The position numbers were made by a program, and so were the translations under genes. DNA of 64,000 nt from contig JAAVVG010000019.1 in the NCBI GenBank assembly GCA_012976225.1, positions 124,001 to 188,000 on the forward strand, given 5' to 3'. The DNA comes from Golubevia sp. BC0850. Its lineage: Eukaryota; Basidiomycota; Exobasidiomycetes; Golubeviales; Golubeviaceae. Position 1 is the first letter of the stretch. Each line of letters starts with the position of its first letter. Positions 1-10,391 of the stretch are shown piece by piece. The notes under the pieces are model-generated. The model searched no databases and had not been told where the DNA came from. It saw only the letters and a list, made by a program, of their open reading frames with translations.

Positions 1-2947
1 TCGTCAGATCAAACGATAAGAGTTTGATAGTGGAAAGACCGGAGAGAATCCATGCTGTTCTGTTAGGAATAGCAAGTGCTTGGTCCAGGGATCAAGTCGA
101 GAGAGAGAACAGAGGTCAGGGAGGGAGTGGTGGTAGAGAGGTGATGGAACAGAAGGCAATCCTAAGGAACTCTTCAAGAATTAAGGCTTCAAGCTCTTCC
201 AGTTTAGAATCAGGATCAACATCAATTGAAGAAGATGAAAGGATCATCATCAGTCAATCGACGTCGCCTTTCCATCTACTGAAGACTACCAGATCCTTAT
301 CGTTGAATCCACCTCATCCTTCTGTCGCATACATTCATGCTCATCAAGATGAGATGTTTCCGAAGCCCGGACCTACAATTCGGGGTACCAAGAAGGACAA
401 GGAAAGGAGGGCGAAAGAGAAAGGGAAGACGAGAGGGGTTGGAATGGGAGAGGAAGAGGGGCAGAAGTTAGAAGTTGAGAGTAACGAAGAACTTCAACTA
501 GAAAGAGTACTTAAAGGGATCAACTTGAATGAAGAATCTTGTTCGATTCCAGAAAAGAAGAACCCAAACAAAGCTCCAGAAATGGTCTCTCACTCTCAAT
601 ACCTCGGACTTTTATGTTCCGACGCTCCTCACTCTCCTCCAATTCCTCGTCCAAGAACCAAACATAAAGCCAAGAAATCTACTATTAAAATAAAGGAACG
701 ATCTACATCAACCTCCGTTTCATCAGATGAGTCTTCTTCCTCCTCTTCCTCAGATGAAGAAGAAGGAAATTATCACCCTTCTGAAGTTCCTCTTCATCTA
801 CCGCAAGGCGATCTCTATCTCAGAGGTCCTAAAACAAACAACAAGATCAACGATGAAGTGTCAGAAGAAGATTCAGGTGGATCTTCAGAAGCGATCAGAC
901 ATTCATTAGGTTCATGTGCTGAAGCTGTCGATAGAATCGTTTGGGGTGCTCAATTCAAGAACCATCTTCAATCCTTCCAGAGAAACAAAACTTCAACAGA
1001 ATCTCCAACAGATGATCTAATCCTACAATCCTCAAAAGTCATCAAGTTACCTCTTCATGGATCTTTGATCCTTCCCTCGTCAACATCTTCAATCGAACCA
1101 ATCACACTTCCATCTTCTCGATCTTTCGTTCTAACAAGACCTCCAGGACATCACTGTGGCTCAGGTTTTCACTCGTCAGAAGCTCCGAACTCTTCTCTAC
1201 CTTCTGGATTCTGTTGGGTTAATAATGTTTTGGTAGCATCGGCTCATGCTCATCTGGAACATGGGATTAACAAGATCGTGGTTTTGGATATTGATTTACA
1301 TCATGGAAATGGAAGTCAGAGCTTAGCTTGGAGGATCAATGACGAAGGTCAGAGAATTAGAGGGGAAATGTTAGCTAGAAGAGAGGCGGAGAAGATGATG
1401 GGAGGAAATGGAGAGGCAGAACCACTTCAGATTTTCTATGGATCTCTACATGATATTGAATCTTATCCCTGTGAAGATGGAAATTCAGATTTGATTAGAG
1501 ATGCTAGTACTTGTATTGCTGGGAATCACGGACAGTGGATCTGGAATGGTGAGTTTTGAAGCTCTGGGGTCTCTTGGGAATAAGGTGGAACTTATGGATT
1601 AATCTCAAATTATGATGTGAGGGAATGAGGAAAAGGGTTTGGAGGTTTGACCAACCTTCGAACTCTCTTCTCTCGTTCTTTCAAAATGGAAAAAGGTCCG
1701 AAGTACCTGACGTTCTTACTCAAAGAAAGGAGGGAGGCTCATGATCGAATATATCAGCGTTTAATGTTACTGAATTTGGAGGGGGAAAAGGGGAGAGCGG
1801 AATGAATCTAATAACAATTGGAAAAGGGGAGAAGGCGAGATGCTCACCATAACGTAGCTGACAGTCTCTTTCTTCTCTTGATCTCGAACCTGCCAACCTG
1901 GTCTCAGTTCATTTGGAAACGTATGATTCGAACTCTTCTTCATCGTTCAAGGATCTCTACTCATCGAAATACTCGACACTTCTGTCGAAGGCTCGAGAGT
2001 TCCTCGCCTCGACGCCTTCTGGATCTTCTTCTCTGCCTCCAGACCCATCAAAGTCTTTAATTTTCATCTCAGCCGGTTTTGACGCTTCAATTCACGAGCT
2101 ACCTGGAATGCAGCGACACGAGAAGAATGTTCCAACTTCTTTCTACAGAACTTTCACTCAAGATTCGATCAAGCTAGCGGACGAGTTCTGCGAAGGAAAG
2201 ATTGTCGGAGTTTTGGAGGGGGGATACAGTGACAGAGCGCTGAGCAGCGGGATTATGAGCTTACTGGATGGCTTCTGCGAAGCTGGAGAACTAGAAGGAA
2301 AGGACTCAGTCAAAGCTGAAGGATTGGACGAAGTGGAGAATCGAAAGGAATTCTCGAACGAAAATCTACTGGTCATGGAAAAATTCTGTAAGAAGTTCTT
2401 GACTCTACAGAATCCGGTTTACCACTCAAATCAAAGTCAAAAGACTGTGTTGAAGATCCCCAAGTCTTTAGAAACAGGTCATCCTTGGTTGAGAAGAACT
2501 TTTGAAACCTTTGAGATATTATGGGATGCTTGTAAGGATCAAGATCAGGATTCAAAAGGTGGCGTGAGCTCGATTGTGGTTGGAGATGGAGATGGAGATG
2601 GAGATTCAAGTTTGAGTAATACTCCATCTAATGGTAGATCTCTTCGAGATAGGACAACTATCAAAAGTCCAGGACGATTCGATGGCTCTCCAAATACCAT
2701 AGGAAAGGTCGTTAGGAATATGGATTCTACAACTGATAAGAAGATGTCAAAGCCAAGAAACAAAGCTCAGATCGGTGGGGAAACTCCTGATAAAGTCTCA
2801 AGTTCTGTCTCAGTGGATCGAGGTCATGCGAAGGAGGACTTGGCGTCCAAAAACTATGAAATTCAAGATGGAAAGGAACGAGAGGACAGACGAGAAGCAA
2901 GTCCAGACTTTATCGAAAGCTTGAACTCTATGAGGATCGAAAGTTGA
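1..2947 (+). CDS. HOS3: HOS3-like histone deacetylase (5' partial)
   Basis: This is a zinc-dependent lysine deacetylase of the fungal HOS3 type, acting on histones. The reading frame is open to the window edge, so the start lies upstream. Exons are 1-1548 and 1908-2947; the join restores the family motif HGQ-IWNVHLE, with phase 1. Visible motifs are VERPER near the beginning, GHHCGSGFH (about nt 1147-1173), the zinc/catalytic DIDLHHGNG (about nt 1285-1311), and SAGFDA with EGGYS in exon 2. Between VERPER and GHHC lies a long insert rich in Ser and charged residues (roughly nt 130-1000), larger than I expect for the family. The C-terminal 200 residues are low-complexity. All catalytic motifs are present, so it should be active. 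The HDAC assignment is firm; the HOS3 subgroup rests on the VERPER start and the IWNVHL motif. Confidence 0.88.
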
Positions 2948-3344
2948 TGGAGCTTTCGAACGAAAGAAAGAAAGGGGTAGAGAGAGAAGAGCAGTATCGC
3001 CCCAATGTAAAATAGAATCAAACAATGCTTGTTGTAACATCGCTTCTTGTATGGCTTGATGCTGTCTTTTGCTTCGTCCGTAGAGCCCAAGGAAGAAGCT
3101 TCGAAGAGAAAATGTTAGGGTTTTCTTCACCTTGGACCTCTCACCCTTTTTGTTGAGCTCTACTCAAAGTTTAAGACATCTATCTTACTGTGAATCTCTA
3201 TTCAAAACAAGGGGACGCATTCAGATCGCTTACTTAACGTGCAAACCTCCTCAGTCACTGGAGGATTACCCCGCTCGTCTTGGCTGCGAAAGCTTTAAAT
3301 GAAGTTCTCTCACGACATCAACCTTCTTTGAAACATCCAACATC
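2948..3344. other. Intergenic, HOS3 3' / kelch gene promoter
   Basis: There is no supported gene here. An AT-rich CTTTAAAT at about 3293-3300, roughly 45 bases before the kelch start codon, is a possible TATA-like element. The remainder should be the 3' UTR of the deacetylase gene and the promoter of the kelch gene. Confidence 0.5.
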
Positions 3345-4774
3345 ATGTCTTCCTCCATCAAAGCAATCTGGCGCCCCTTGGATTTGGCGAGGTTCTCCTC
3401 ATTGAACAGCTTGTTGTCAAGATCTTCTCATTCTCTCGCCATCCTGAACGATACTGCGTATCTCTTTGGAGGCGAACTCAAACCTAGAACTCCAATCGGA
3501 AGCGAATTGATAAAGGTCCCACTAGATGGTGAGTTTTCTCTGTTCAGATTGAGTCTCTCCAACCAACTCAATCATTCCATGTCCGGAATTTTGACTCCTC
3601 CATTTCCCTCCACGTTCGCTCTGTCCTCTCAGGCTCATCTGACCCCGAAATCGTGATTTCTTCCGGAAAGAGCGGATCTTGGCCATGCGCGAGGGTCGGT
3701 GCAACATTTGTTAGAAACGGAGAGCACTTGTACTTGTGGGGCGGACGTGGAGGGAAGGAGATGAAACCTCTGGATTCCTCCTCGGAAGACCTCTGGAAGT
3801 TCGATTCCAAAAGGCAAGAATGGGAGATGTTGGCGACTTCAGGTGAAAGGCCAGAGGACAGGTCATTTCACACGATGACTTCAGACGAAGAGAACCTCTA
3901 CCTGCACGCAGGTTGCCCCACTTCTGGTAAGTCTCCCGCTGCCTATACTTCAACTTATCCCGAGTAGAGTTGATCTCACAAAGGCTCTTCGGAACTCTCC
4001 TTCCCTTCCGCACTCTCCCAGGCCGACTTTCAACGCTACACTCTCTCAATCTCTCCACCTTGACTTGGAAATCTCTTCCAAGTGCTCCAGATCCGGCTAG
4101 GGGAGGAACAGTTCTTTGCAAAACTCCAGACTCCAAGCTAATCCGATGGGGTGGATTCTGCGGAGAGGAGCTAGCAGGTCCCCTGGATGTGTATGATCCT
4201 TCCACTCAAAAATGGCAATCCTTCAAAGCTGAAATCGAATCAGGTCATCAATCTGGAGATGTCGAACCTCCAAAGAGAAGTGTCCACATTTTAGCTCCAT
4301 TTTCAGTCAAAGGCAACAAGCAGCCGGTTCTAGAAATTGGCGGAGAGAAGAAGGAAGTAGTGGCGGTTTTGGGAATGGGAGAAGGGACTGGAGCTGCTAA
4401 GGAATTGGGCCATGATGGAGCTGGAAAGGTGAGCATTTGAAGCACATTCTTTGATCCGAGCAGTCCAAATTCCAAGTTACCATCAATTAGAGCCTTTGAG
4501 TTTCTCATCTGGCATTCTTTTCTCTCGTCTCGCTTTTTTGCAGTTCCTTTCCGACTTCTACCTTCTTCTTCAGGTCTCTTCCAACTCATCCTACTCTTGG
4601 TTACCAATTCAGACTAAGTCTTCAGTCGATCAAGAACCTGAGCCAAGAGGATGGCTAGCTTTTGATGTGAGACCAGTTTCTGAAAAGGCTTGTCAAATCG
4701 TTATCCAAGGTGGTCTGAATGAAGGAAATGAAAGACTGAAAGATGGATGGGTTCTGGATCTCGAGCTCCCTTAA
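3345..4774 (+). CDS. Kelch-repeat (galactose oxidase-like propeller) protein
   Basis: Four exons (3345-3528, 3633-3926, 4022-4428, 4574-4774) encode about 361 residues. Repeated beta-propeller blades are visible: AYLFGGEL, LYLWGGRGG, LYLHAGC and RWGGF, each preceded by hydrophobic residues and followed by a Trp a few residues on, as in kelch repeats. No signal peptide or catalytic motif is seen, so a cytosolic protein-interaction propeller is likely. All joins keep the frame (phases 1, 1, 0). The last exon ends with the propeller-closing segment GWVLDLELP. I cannot name a specific partner; related soluble kelch proteins act as scaffolds or as nitrile-specifier-like cofactors. Confidence 0.82.
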
Positions 4775-5170
4775 CAAAAAGGTGGAGCTGGTTGTGTTAT
4801 TTATCGCTACATTTGAATCGACTTGGAATTCTTTGCTGAACAATCAGGAGCGCGCACACGAGAGCAAATGCAATTTGACGCCAAAGTATCTGAAATGAAG
4901 TTTTGATCTAAATTTCGGCATGATATCTATCTTATCGTCATACAGCTTTTGAAGTTTCGATTCCCTACTTAAATACTCGGCGCTTTTCATTTCGCATCCG
5001 GGTGAGCCATCTCAGCGACGATTCCCTCAGCTGGATAGAGCCAACCAAACTTGTCTTCTTGATCACCACATTGATAGGAAGTCACTGGTCGATTAAGCGT
5101 GGAGAAATCGTGAAGTCATAGGGAAAGACGGGAAAAGTGGAACGTCAGATAGCGAAGAACAACCTGGCCT
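4775..5170. other. Convergent intergenic region
   Basis: This 396-base stretch lies between the 3' ends of the kelch gene (+) and the aminotransferase gene (-). No convincing coding frame or RNA gene is visible. It probably carries both 3' UTRs. Confidence 0.5.
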
Positions 5171-7421
5171 CTAGCTTTCTGCATCGCCGGTCTTCAGGTT
5201 TCTTTCTGTGTCATGAAAGATCGCTGCTTCACGACCCTGTTCTTTCTATCTTGGAACTCACGTTGATCGAATAGCTTCTTAGCTCCCTCGCCAGCAACCT
5301 TTCCATCACCAAACTCAATCTTTTCGACTTTGTTTCCTTCTGGAAGTTTCCACACTGGACCGTTCTTCGCTAGTTCTTCAGGAGTGTTGTTTGCTAGAAT
5401 TGGAGCATGAGTGTTGTAGGAGAGAGATCTGACTGGAGTGATTCCCTGTTCGAAAGAGAGAAGAGTTCAAAAGGCAACGGAAGAAGAAAGGAGGAAGGAG
5501 GTTAGGAAAACACGATGGATACAGAGAGCGGTAGTCAAGGTCAGAGGAAACAAGTGGAAAGGGAAGAAGAGATACTGACAGCAGCAGTTCCAGCAGCTAA
5601 GAATTCCTTGAAAGCTCCAGATTTCACCTCTTCGAATTCAACGGGGCGTAGCTCGACCTTCCAGTTGAGAAGAGACTTGGCGATCTGAGGAAAGGATTGG
5701 GGCGATGAAATGTGCAGAAGGGGGTCAGCTAAATGAAAGTCCGATCGACGAAGTAGTGATTTTTGTTGGTGCGAGGGACCCAAAGACTAGACAGAGTCAA
5801 GGCTTCTCTTCTTCAGACTCACCTCGACAATCGAGATCTTGGTGACACTTCTCAAAATACTAGTACTTTCCGGAACTACCAGAGTGACCTCCCCCTTTTC
5901 ATTTTCCTTAATAGCCAATACGTTACTCGTACTAAATTCATCGATGTATTTCCTTTCTCCCGAATCTAAATGCAAAGTGATTGGGTAACCTTCCTTCTTC
6001 TTCTCTTTGGTAGGCTTGAAGACTAGAGACATAGAGAAGATAGACATGGGAGGGGAGGGGGTGATGATGAATTGGAGTTAGCCCTCTTACGTCTCAGCCC
6101 TTTTAATCCTCTCCTCGCCCCCAGCGTTGAGCTATATGCTTCTAAATTCATTCTATCACAGAGGAACGGGGAACCCTCTGAAGGATCTTGAGCTTGGCTA
6201 AGGGAGGATGCTCCTTCTCTTCCCCTCTCTTTGCTTCTTTGACTCACCAGGAGCATAGTTCCCTCCAAGTTTAGTGTGTCCAGTACCTTTTGGAGCAGTT
6301 CTATCGAAACTATCTAGAACGAAGGCATCTACAGCTGGTATCCCTTTGTTTGGTCCTCCGTAAAGACTACCAACTGGAGAAACCCAAACCAGAAAGGTGA
6401 ACTCATCTGGAGAGTCTAGAATCAGACGTGGACCTGTACCGATTAGAAGAGGTCGGATGTAAAGAGCTCCTGCTGATGCTTGAGGGGAGTAGGGAGGTAC
6501 GAAGGCGAGGTTTCCGGCTACTACCTGAGTTAGACAGGAGAGGAAGAGAGATTGTGGGACTTCGGGCATGGAAGCCATTCCTGCTGAAAGGTTCATACGG
6601 AGAGAGTTTTCTTGAGGTCGGAAGATGTGGACTGAGTTTTGAGAGGTTCGGAAAGCCTGGCGAGGGAGTGAGGGACAAGAGGGGGAGGACAGAGAGAGGT
6701 TGGGGGAAGAAGAAAGGGGGGAAAGGACAGAGATAGGATGGGGAATATGCGAGGGGAAAAGATCAGTCAAGATAGAAGTGGAAACGATAGAGACAGAGGA
6801 TCTCATTCCTATCAATCTGGCGGAGATAGCGGAGCAGGTAGAAGGTTTCGACCCTCTCTTTGTGCTTTCATGCTCAGAGCGGCACCATTTCCGAGCCTTC
6901 ATGCGCTAAAACAAGATATCATCGCCTTCATCCAATCCGAACTTGAGGCTAGGGAGCCGTCCGACCTTGAGCTACTGACCACAAGAAGCTGGTTTCCTTC
7001 CCGTCAGCCCAATCTCTTCGGAAGACTACGCCAGCAGCCTTTGAAGATTGGATGGAGTATATATACCTTGTCGCATGAAGGATCAGGCAGTAGGCAAGCA
7101 GAGGATAGATTGTGCAGCTAGTAGCTACGGTACCTCTTCTTCAATCTTCCTCCAAACCTCCGCTCCACTTCTCCCTCTCTTCCTCAAACGAACGCCTCCT
7201 GATATCATGGTACTCACCTTAATTCCCTCAAAACACTGCTGACCATAATTCAAAGCAGGACTTGCTACGTTGATGTTGATGTTCATGTCATTCTTCCAAA
7301 CTGGTTCACCCCACTTCCCATCTTTGTAAGTAACAGCGATATGTCCATTGCAGTCTCTCTCTACGAATCCTAGAGTTTTCCAGTCAACTTCTGAAGATGG
7401 AGAGGTGGCTTGCTTCACCAT
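5171..7421 (-). CDS. Branched-chain amino acid aminotransferase (PLP class IV)
   Basis: The enzyme transfers the amino group between Leu/Ile/Val and 2-oxoglutarate. Six exons read on the minus strand: 7421-7218, 6656-6248, 6022-5823, 5684-5580, 5445-5262 and 5205-5171, giving about 378 residues, the usual length. Motifs: ALNYGQQCFEGIK with the next exon beginning AFRTS, the RPQENSLRMN substrate-loop region, the PLP-lysine segment GHTKLGGNYAP, and GTAAGITPVRS in the cofactor-phosphate region. The 4th donor is the weaker GTCAGT. Intron 1 is unusually long (561 bases). The start at 7421 is preferred because a TATA box at 7531-7536 would leave an upstream ATG at 7511 too close to transcription onset. 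The last short exon is the least certain. The GTGHTKLGGNYA version is typical of fungal BCAT-like proteins, so a specialised rather than core role is possible. Confidence 0.87.
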
Positions 7422-7530
7422 TTTCGAAAGGATAATGAGAGGTTCAGATGGAAGATAAGAATGACTCACTTTGTTTTGAAGGGATCGGATCACTCGGCCA
7501 AAAAGCGACACAGCCCCTCCCGCTGTACTG

Positions 7531-7536
7531 TATATA
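7531..7536 (-). promoter_or_regulatory. TATA box of aminotransferase gene
   Basis: TATATA reads on the minus strand about 110 bases before the chosen start codon at 7421. Its position just upstream of another ATG at 7511 argues that 7511 is at or before the transcription start. Confidence 0.45.
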
Positions 7537-8004
7537 TCGACAACACGCTGGGCATGGAGTGTGCTCTCAGATATGCTATGGAGCTCAAAAGATCGGCCAG
7601 AATATCAGATATGTGGCCAGCCCAGCCGCAGGTTGAACAAACTGGTGACTGCGAGTTGACTCTTGTTCTCTCGGGCTCTGTTCGACCCTCCAGGACTTGT
7701 AAAGTTGGAATCTCTTTCTGATAGAAAGCAAAGAACTCGAAGTTCTTCAGAGAGGGAAGAAGAACTGGACCAAATGGAGATCTTCACCTCAGCTTTACAG
7801 GTCACGTTTTGCTAAGACCGTTGTCTCTGCGCTCCCACCAACTATTGTAATGTTGATTCGACGCCCTGGAGATCTTCTCCTGAACAGCACCTTATGCGAC
7901 TTGAGTTGGCCGCCTGAGATTGAATTTTCGATGCTACGTACAATACGAGTTGGGAAGAGATCTTCGAGTCCCTGCTCCTTCTTTCCACATACATCCAATA
8001 CATC
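7537..8004. other. Divergent promoter region, aminotransferase / secreted gene A
   Basis: No supported gene is found here. The stretch holds upstream sequence for the aminotransferase (-) and for secreted gene A (+), including the GGCCGCC element at 7908-7924 listed separately. Confidence 0.5.
7908..7924 (+). promoter_or_regulatory. Shared GGCCGCC element, copy upstream of gene A
   Basis: The sequence GGCCGCCTGAGATTGAA begins 97 bases before the gene A start codon. Near-identical copies sit at almost the same distance before genes B and C, which suggests a common binding site or a duplicated core promoter element. Confidence 0.6.
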
Positions 8005-8705
8005 ATGAGATTCCTCCCTCTTCTACCAAATTTTCTCATTTTCACTTCTTTGGCATTGGCTGCACCTCAAGCTGAAGTCACTCCCATCACGACTCAGTGT
8101 AAGTTCCAATGCAGTGACAGACCGAGAATCAACTCATCAACCTCTCACTCTCCTGTTTCCCTCAGATGACACTGGTCTAAGACTCGATGGTCAACCTGTC
8201 TACTTATCCGTCGATGCCATCGGAGAGCTCAGAAAAGCAGCCGAAGAAGGAAAGAACATCGAATCACTGGCTTCTGTTCGAGCTGACAGTGAACATGTTT
8301 CATTTTTCTCGGTGTTGGAACAAGATCTGAGCAACACTTGGAACTCATCTGCAAGTGGCAGTTATATCCATGAAGGTTATTCGATCTACAGTGAAGTTGC
8401 TAGTATTGCCCGGCAAACGTGAGTTGGTGACAGACAAAGACAAGCACAGAATGAGCTTCTCACTTTTTACCCCTTGTCTCTTCCACAGTGATTCGGAGGC
8501 TTACAGAAGCCTGGGCGCTTCTTATACATCTGATGTAGTTTCGAGCATTTCGACCTTCTACGCAGCAGAGACTGGATCAAATCTGACTTCCGTTGAGATC
8601 GAATCTCAATTCGAAGTCGAGGACGAAGGCTCTGCTTTGAGGTTTCAAATCCCAGTTCTCGTTCTTCTGTTGTCCACCTTTATGGGTGCTTCAATGGTTT
8701 TGTAA
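8005..8705 (+). CDS. Small secreted protein, tandem paralogue A, putative GPI-type tail
   Basis: Three exons (8005-8098, 8166-8418, 8489-8705) encode about 187 residues. The N-terminus is a clear signal peptide ending in LALAAPQAEVTP. The mature part opens with YDTGLRLDG, then an AIGELRKAAEEGKNIESLAS helix, and IYSEVASIA at the end of exon 2; exon 3 starts DSEAYRSLGASYT. The C-terminus is a 20-residue hydrophobic stretch ending ASMVL, like a GPI-attachment or membrane tail. Introns have phase 1 and phase 2, exactly as in B and C downstream. I recognise no known family or catalytic motif and there are almost no cysteines in the mature part, unlike many effectors or hydrophobins. A wall- or membrane-anchored surface protein is an inference from the two hydrophobic ends. 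Confidence 0.82.
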
Positions 8706-9148
8706 TTTGCAGCTGTTCCCACTTGAGGAAGTTGACTGTTTCTGACTTTCAAGAGGCAACCTTCCCGTCGACATGACTGACTACTTTAGACTGCGAACCA
8801 GAGGGCAGAGACCTCTTCCCTCTGCTACTCAAAGAAAAGGTTCCGCGGAATGTAAGGGCAAGGAGAATGCTAAGAACTTTGAGATGCGAAAATCTACGCC
8901 CCTACCACCGTTTGAGCCCTGAAGTCAGCTGTCCCTATGCGCCCATGTACTATACATACCTGGGTAGATGTGCACACAGATCTTTCTCAGATTGAGATTT
9001 CAGATCTCAGATGGTTCTCCCTAGCTGAACTAGATCGTTGGCCGCCGGAGATTGAAGTTCCCCTCTAGATACAAGGCCGGTGGTGAGAAAGGCTTTAAAA
9101 GGAAGGTCGAGGTTCTTCCTTCCTTCTAACCCTCTCACCCCATCACCA
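8706..9148. other. Intergenic A-B with promoter of gene B
   Basis: No gene is supported. The region carries the GGCCGCC element at 9040-9056 and a TTTAAAA stretch near 9093-9099, about 50 bases before the gene B start codon, which could serve as a TATA element. Confidence 0.5.
9040..9056 (+). promoter_or_regulatory. Shared GGCCGCC element, copy upstream of gene B
   Basis: GGCCGCCGGAGATTGAA begins 109 bases before the gene B start codon and differs from the gene A copy at a single base. Confidence 0.6.
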
Positions 9149-9915
9149 ATGAGAATCCAAGGCATTTCTCTCTATCTCTCTCTCAGTACTGCCATGCTGG
9201 TAGCTGGTGCACCTCAAGCTCAAATCACCCCGCTTCCAACCAAATGTAAGTCTAAAGCCTAATTGTTCTCCCCTGAAAGGTCAAGCTGAAACGCTCTCTT
9301 GTCTTCTCTCAGATGACACCGGAATTAATGTGGCTGGTGAAGAGATTGTTCTCACAGAAGACGCTCTAGGCGCCTTGAAGCAAGCAGCTGAAGAAGGCAA
9401 AAAAGTAGAATCGTTAGCCTCAGATCTTGCATCTGCGAATCACGTCTCTTACCTCTCTCAGTATAATAGCGACCTTTCAAGCTACACCACAATCAGGGGT
9501 TGGGAATCTAGGAGTCTTTTGTCCCAGGGATATGAATTCTACGACGGTTTGGCTAGTATAGCCAGGGAAAGGTTAGTTTGGACAAGTTCGAGGTACCTTC
9601 TCCATGTTCCAAATTGATTCACCAAGCTCTTTCGTTTGTCATTCCTTCATCTGCAGCGACCCAGAGGAATATTCACGGAAAGGAGCTGAGTTCACCGCGT
9701 CTTTCGTATCAAGCTTATCACAGTACTACGCCTCGATTGCAACGTTCGTATTTGAGTCGTCTGGTGAAGCTCAGCCGACCCAGAATCAGGAGGAAGAGCA
9801 AGATGTGAATTCGAGTGGGATTCAGAACGAGGAGCAAGACTCGTCTCTCAAATTCCAGGCTCCAATTTTGATGTTGCTTTTGTCGACAATCCTAGGCGCG
9901 TTGATGGTTTTGTAA
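9149..9915 (+). CDS. Small secreted protein, tandem paralogue B, putative GPI-type tail
   Basis: Three exons (9149-9245, 9313-9571, 9657-9915) encode about 204 residues. A signal peptide ends near VAGAPQAQITP, followed by YDTGINVAG and the helix ALGALKQAAEEGKKVESLAS shared with A and C. Exon 3 starts with SDPEEY, the counterpart of TDSEAY in A. B is longer than its siblings because of a Gln/Glu-rich linker (roughly residues 160-180) before the hydrophobic tail ending LGALMVL. Intron phases (1, 2) match A and C. The second donor is GTTAGT. Function unknown; the linker plus tail would suit a protein displayed from the cell surface. Confidence 0.82.
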
Positions 9916-10391
9916 GAGGGTGATGCTTCTTGAATGAACGGAATGAGATCTGAGATCCACCTCCCTGCTGGCGATCGCTGTGAAGTGTTTGTTTACCCCT
10001 TTTTGAGGAAAGAGTTGTTTCGAGTCTCTCTCTTCTATGTGGGTACACACTGCGTTTAGCTAAAGGTCGTTCGAAGGGCTCTATCTCTCTTCACGGATTC
10101 AAGAGGACATTGGTGTTGATACCGATTTTGTGAGCCAAGACCTAAGACCTTTGGCCGCCCGCGCGCGCCAACGCAGCGACCCCTGGATTTTCAAGATCCA
10201 AGGTCCACTTGTGTAGCCTCTTTCGATCTGAGGTAGGCGTATGCATATACATGTACTGTATGTACATGGTTCCTTTCGATCACAACTCCTTAGGCCGCCT
10301 GAGATCGAATTCCTCAATGGTCAGGTAGTTTCAAGGGAAGTCTCATTTTGCCTCGAATCTCCCTCTTCCCATTCCTTCCTCATCTCTCAAC
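9916..10391. other. Intergenic B-C with promoter of gene C
   Basis: No gene is supported. The region holds a GC-rich alternating purine/pyrimidine patch with a partial GGCCGCC at 10153-10159 and the full shared element at 10293-10309. Confidence 0.5.
10293..10309 (+). promoter_or_regulatory. Shared GGCCGCC element, copy upstream of gene C
   Basis: GGCCGCCTGAGATCGAA begins 99 bases before the gene C start codon and differs from the gene A copy at one base. Confidence 0.6.

Noticed and set aside
6738-7242. Plus-strand frames inside the long aminotransferase intron
   Set aside because: They show no recognisable domain and no good splice or start context; retained only as an open question about the intron.
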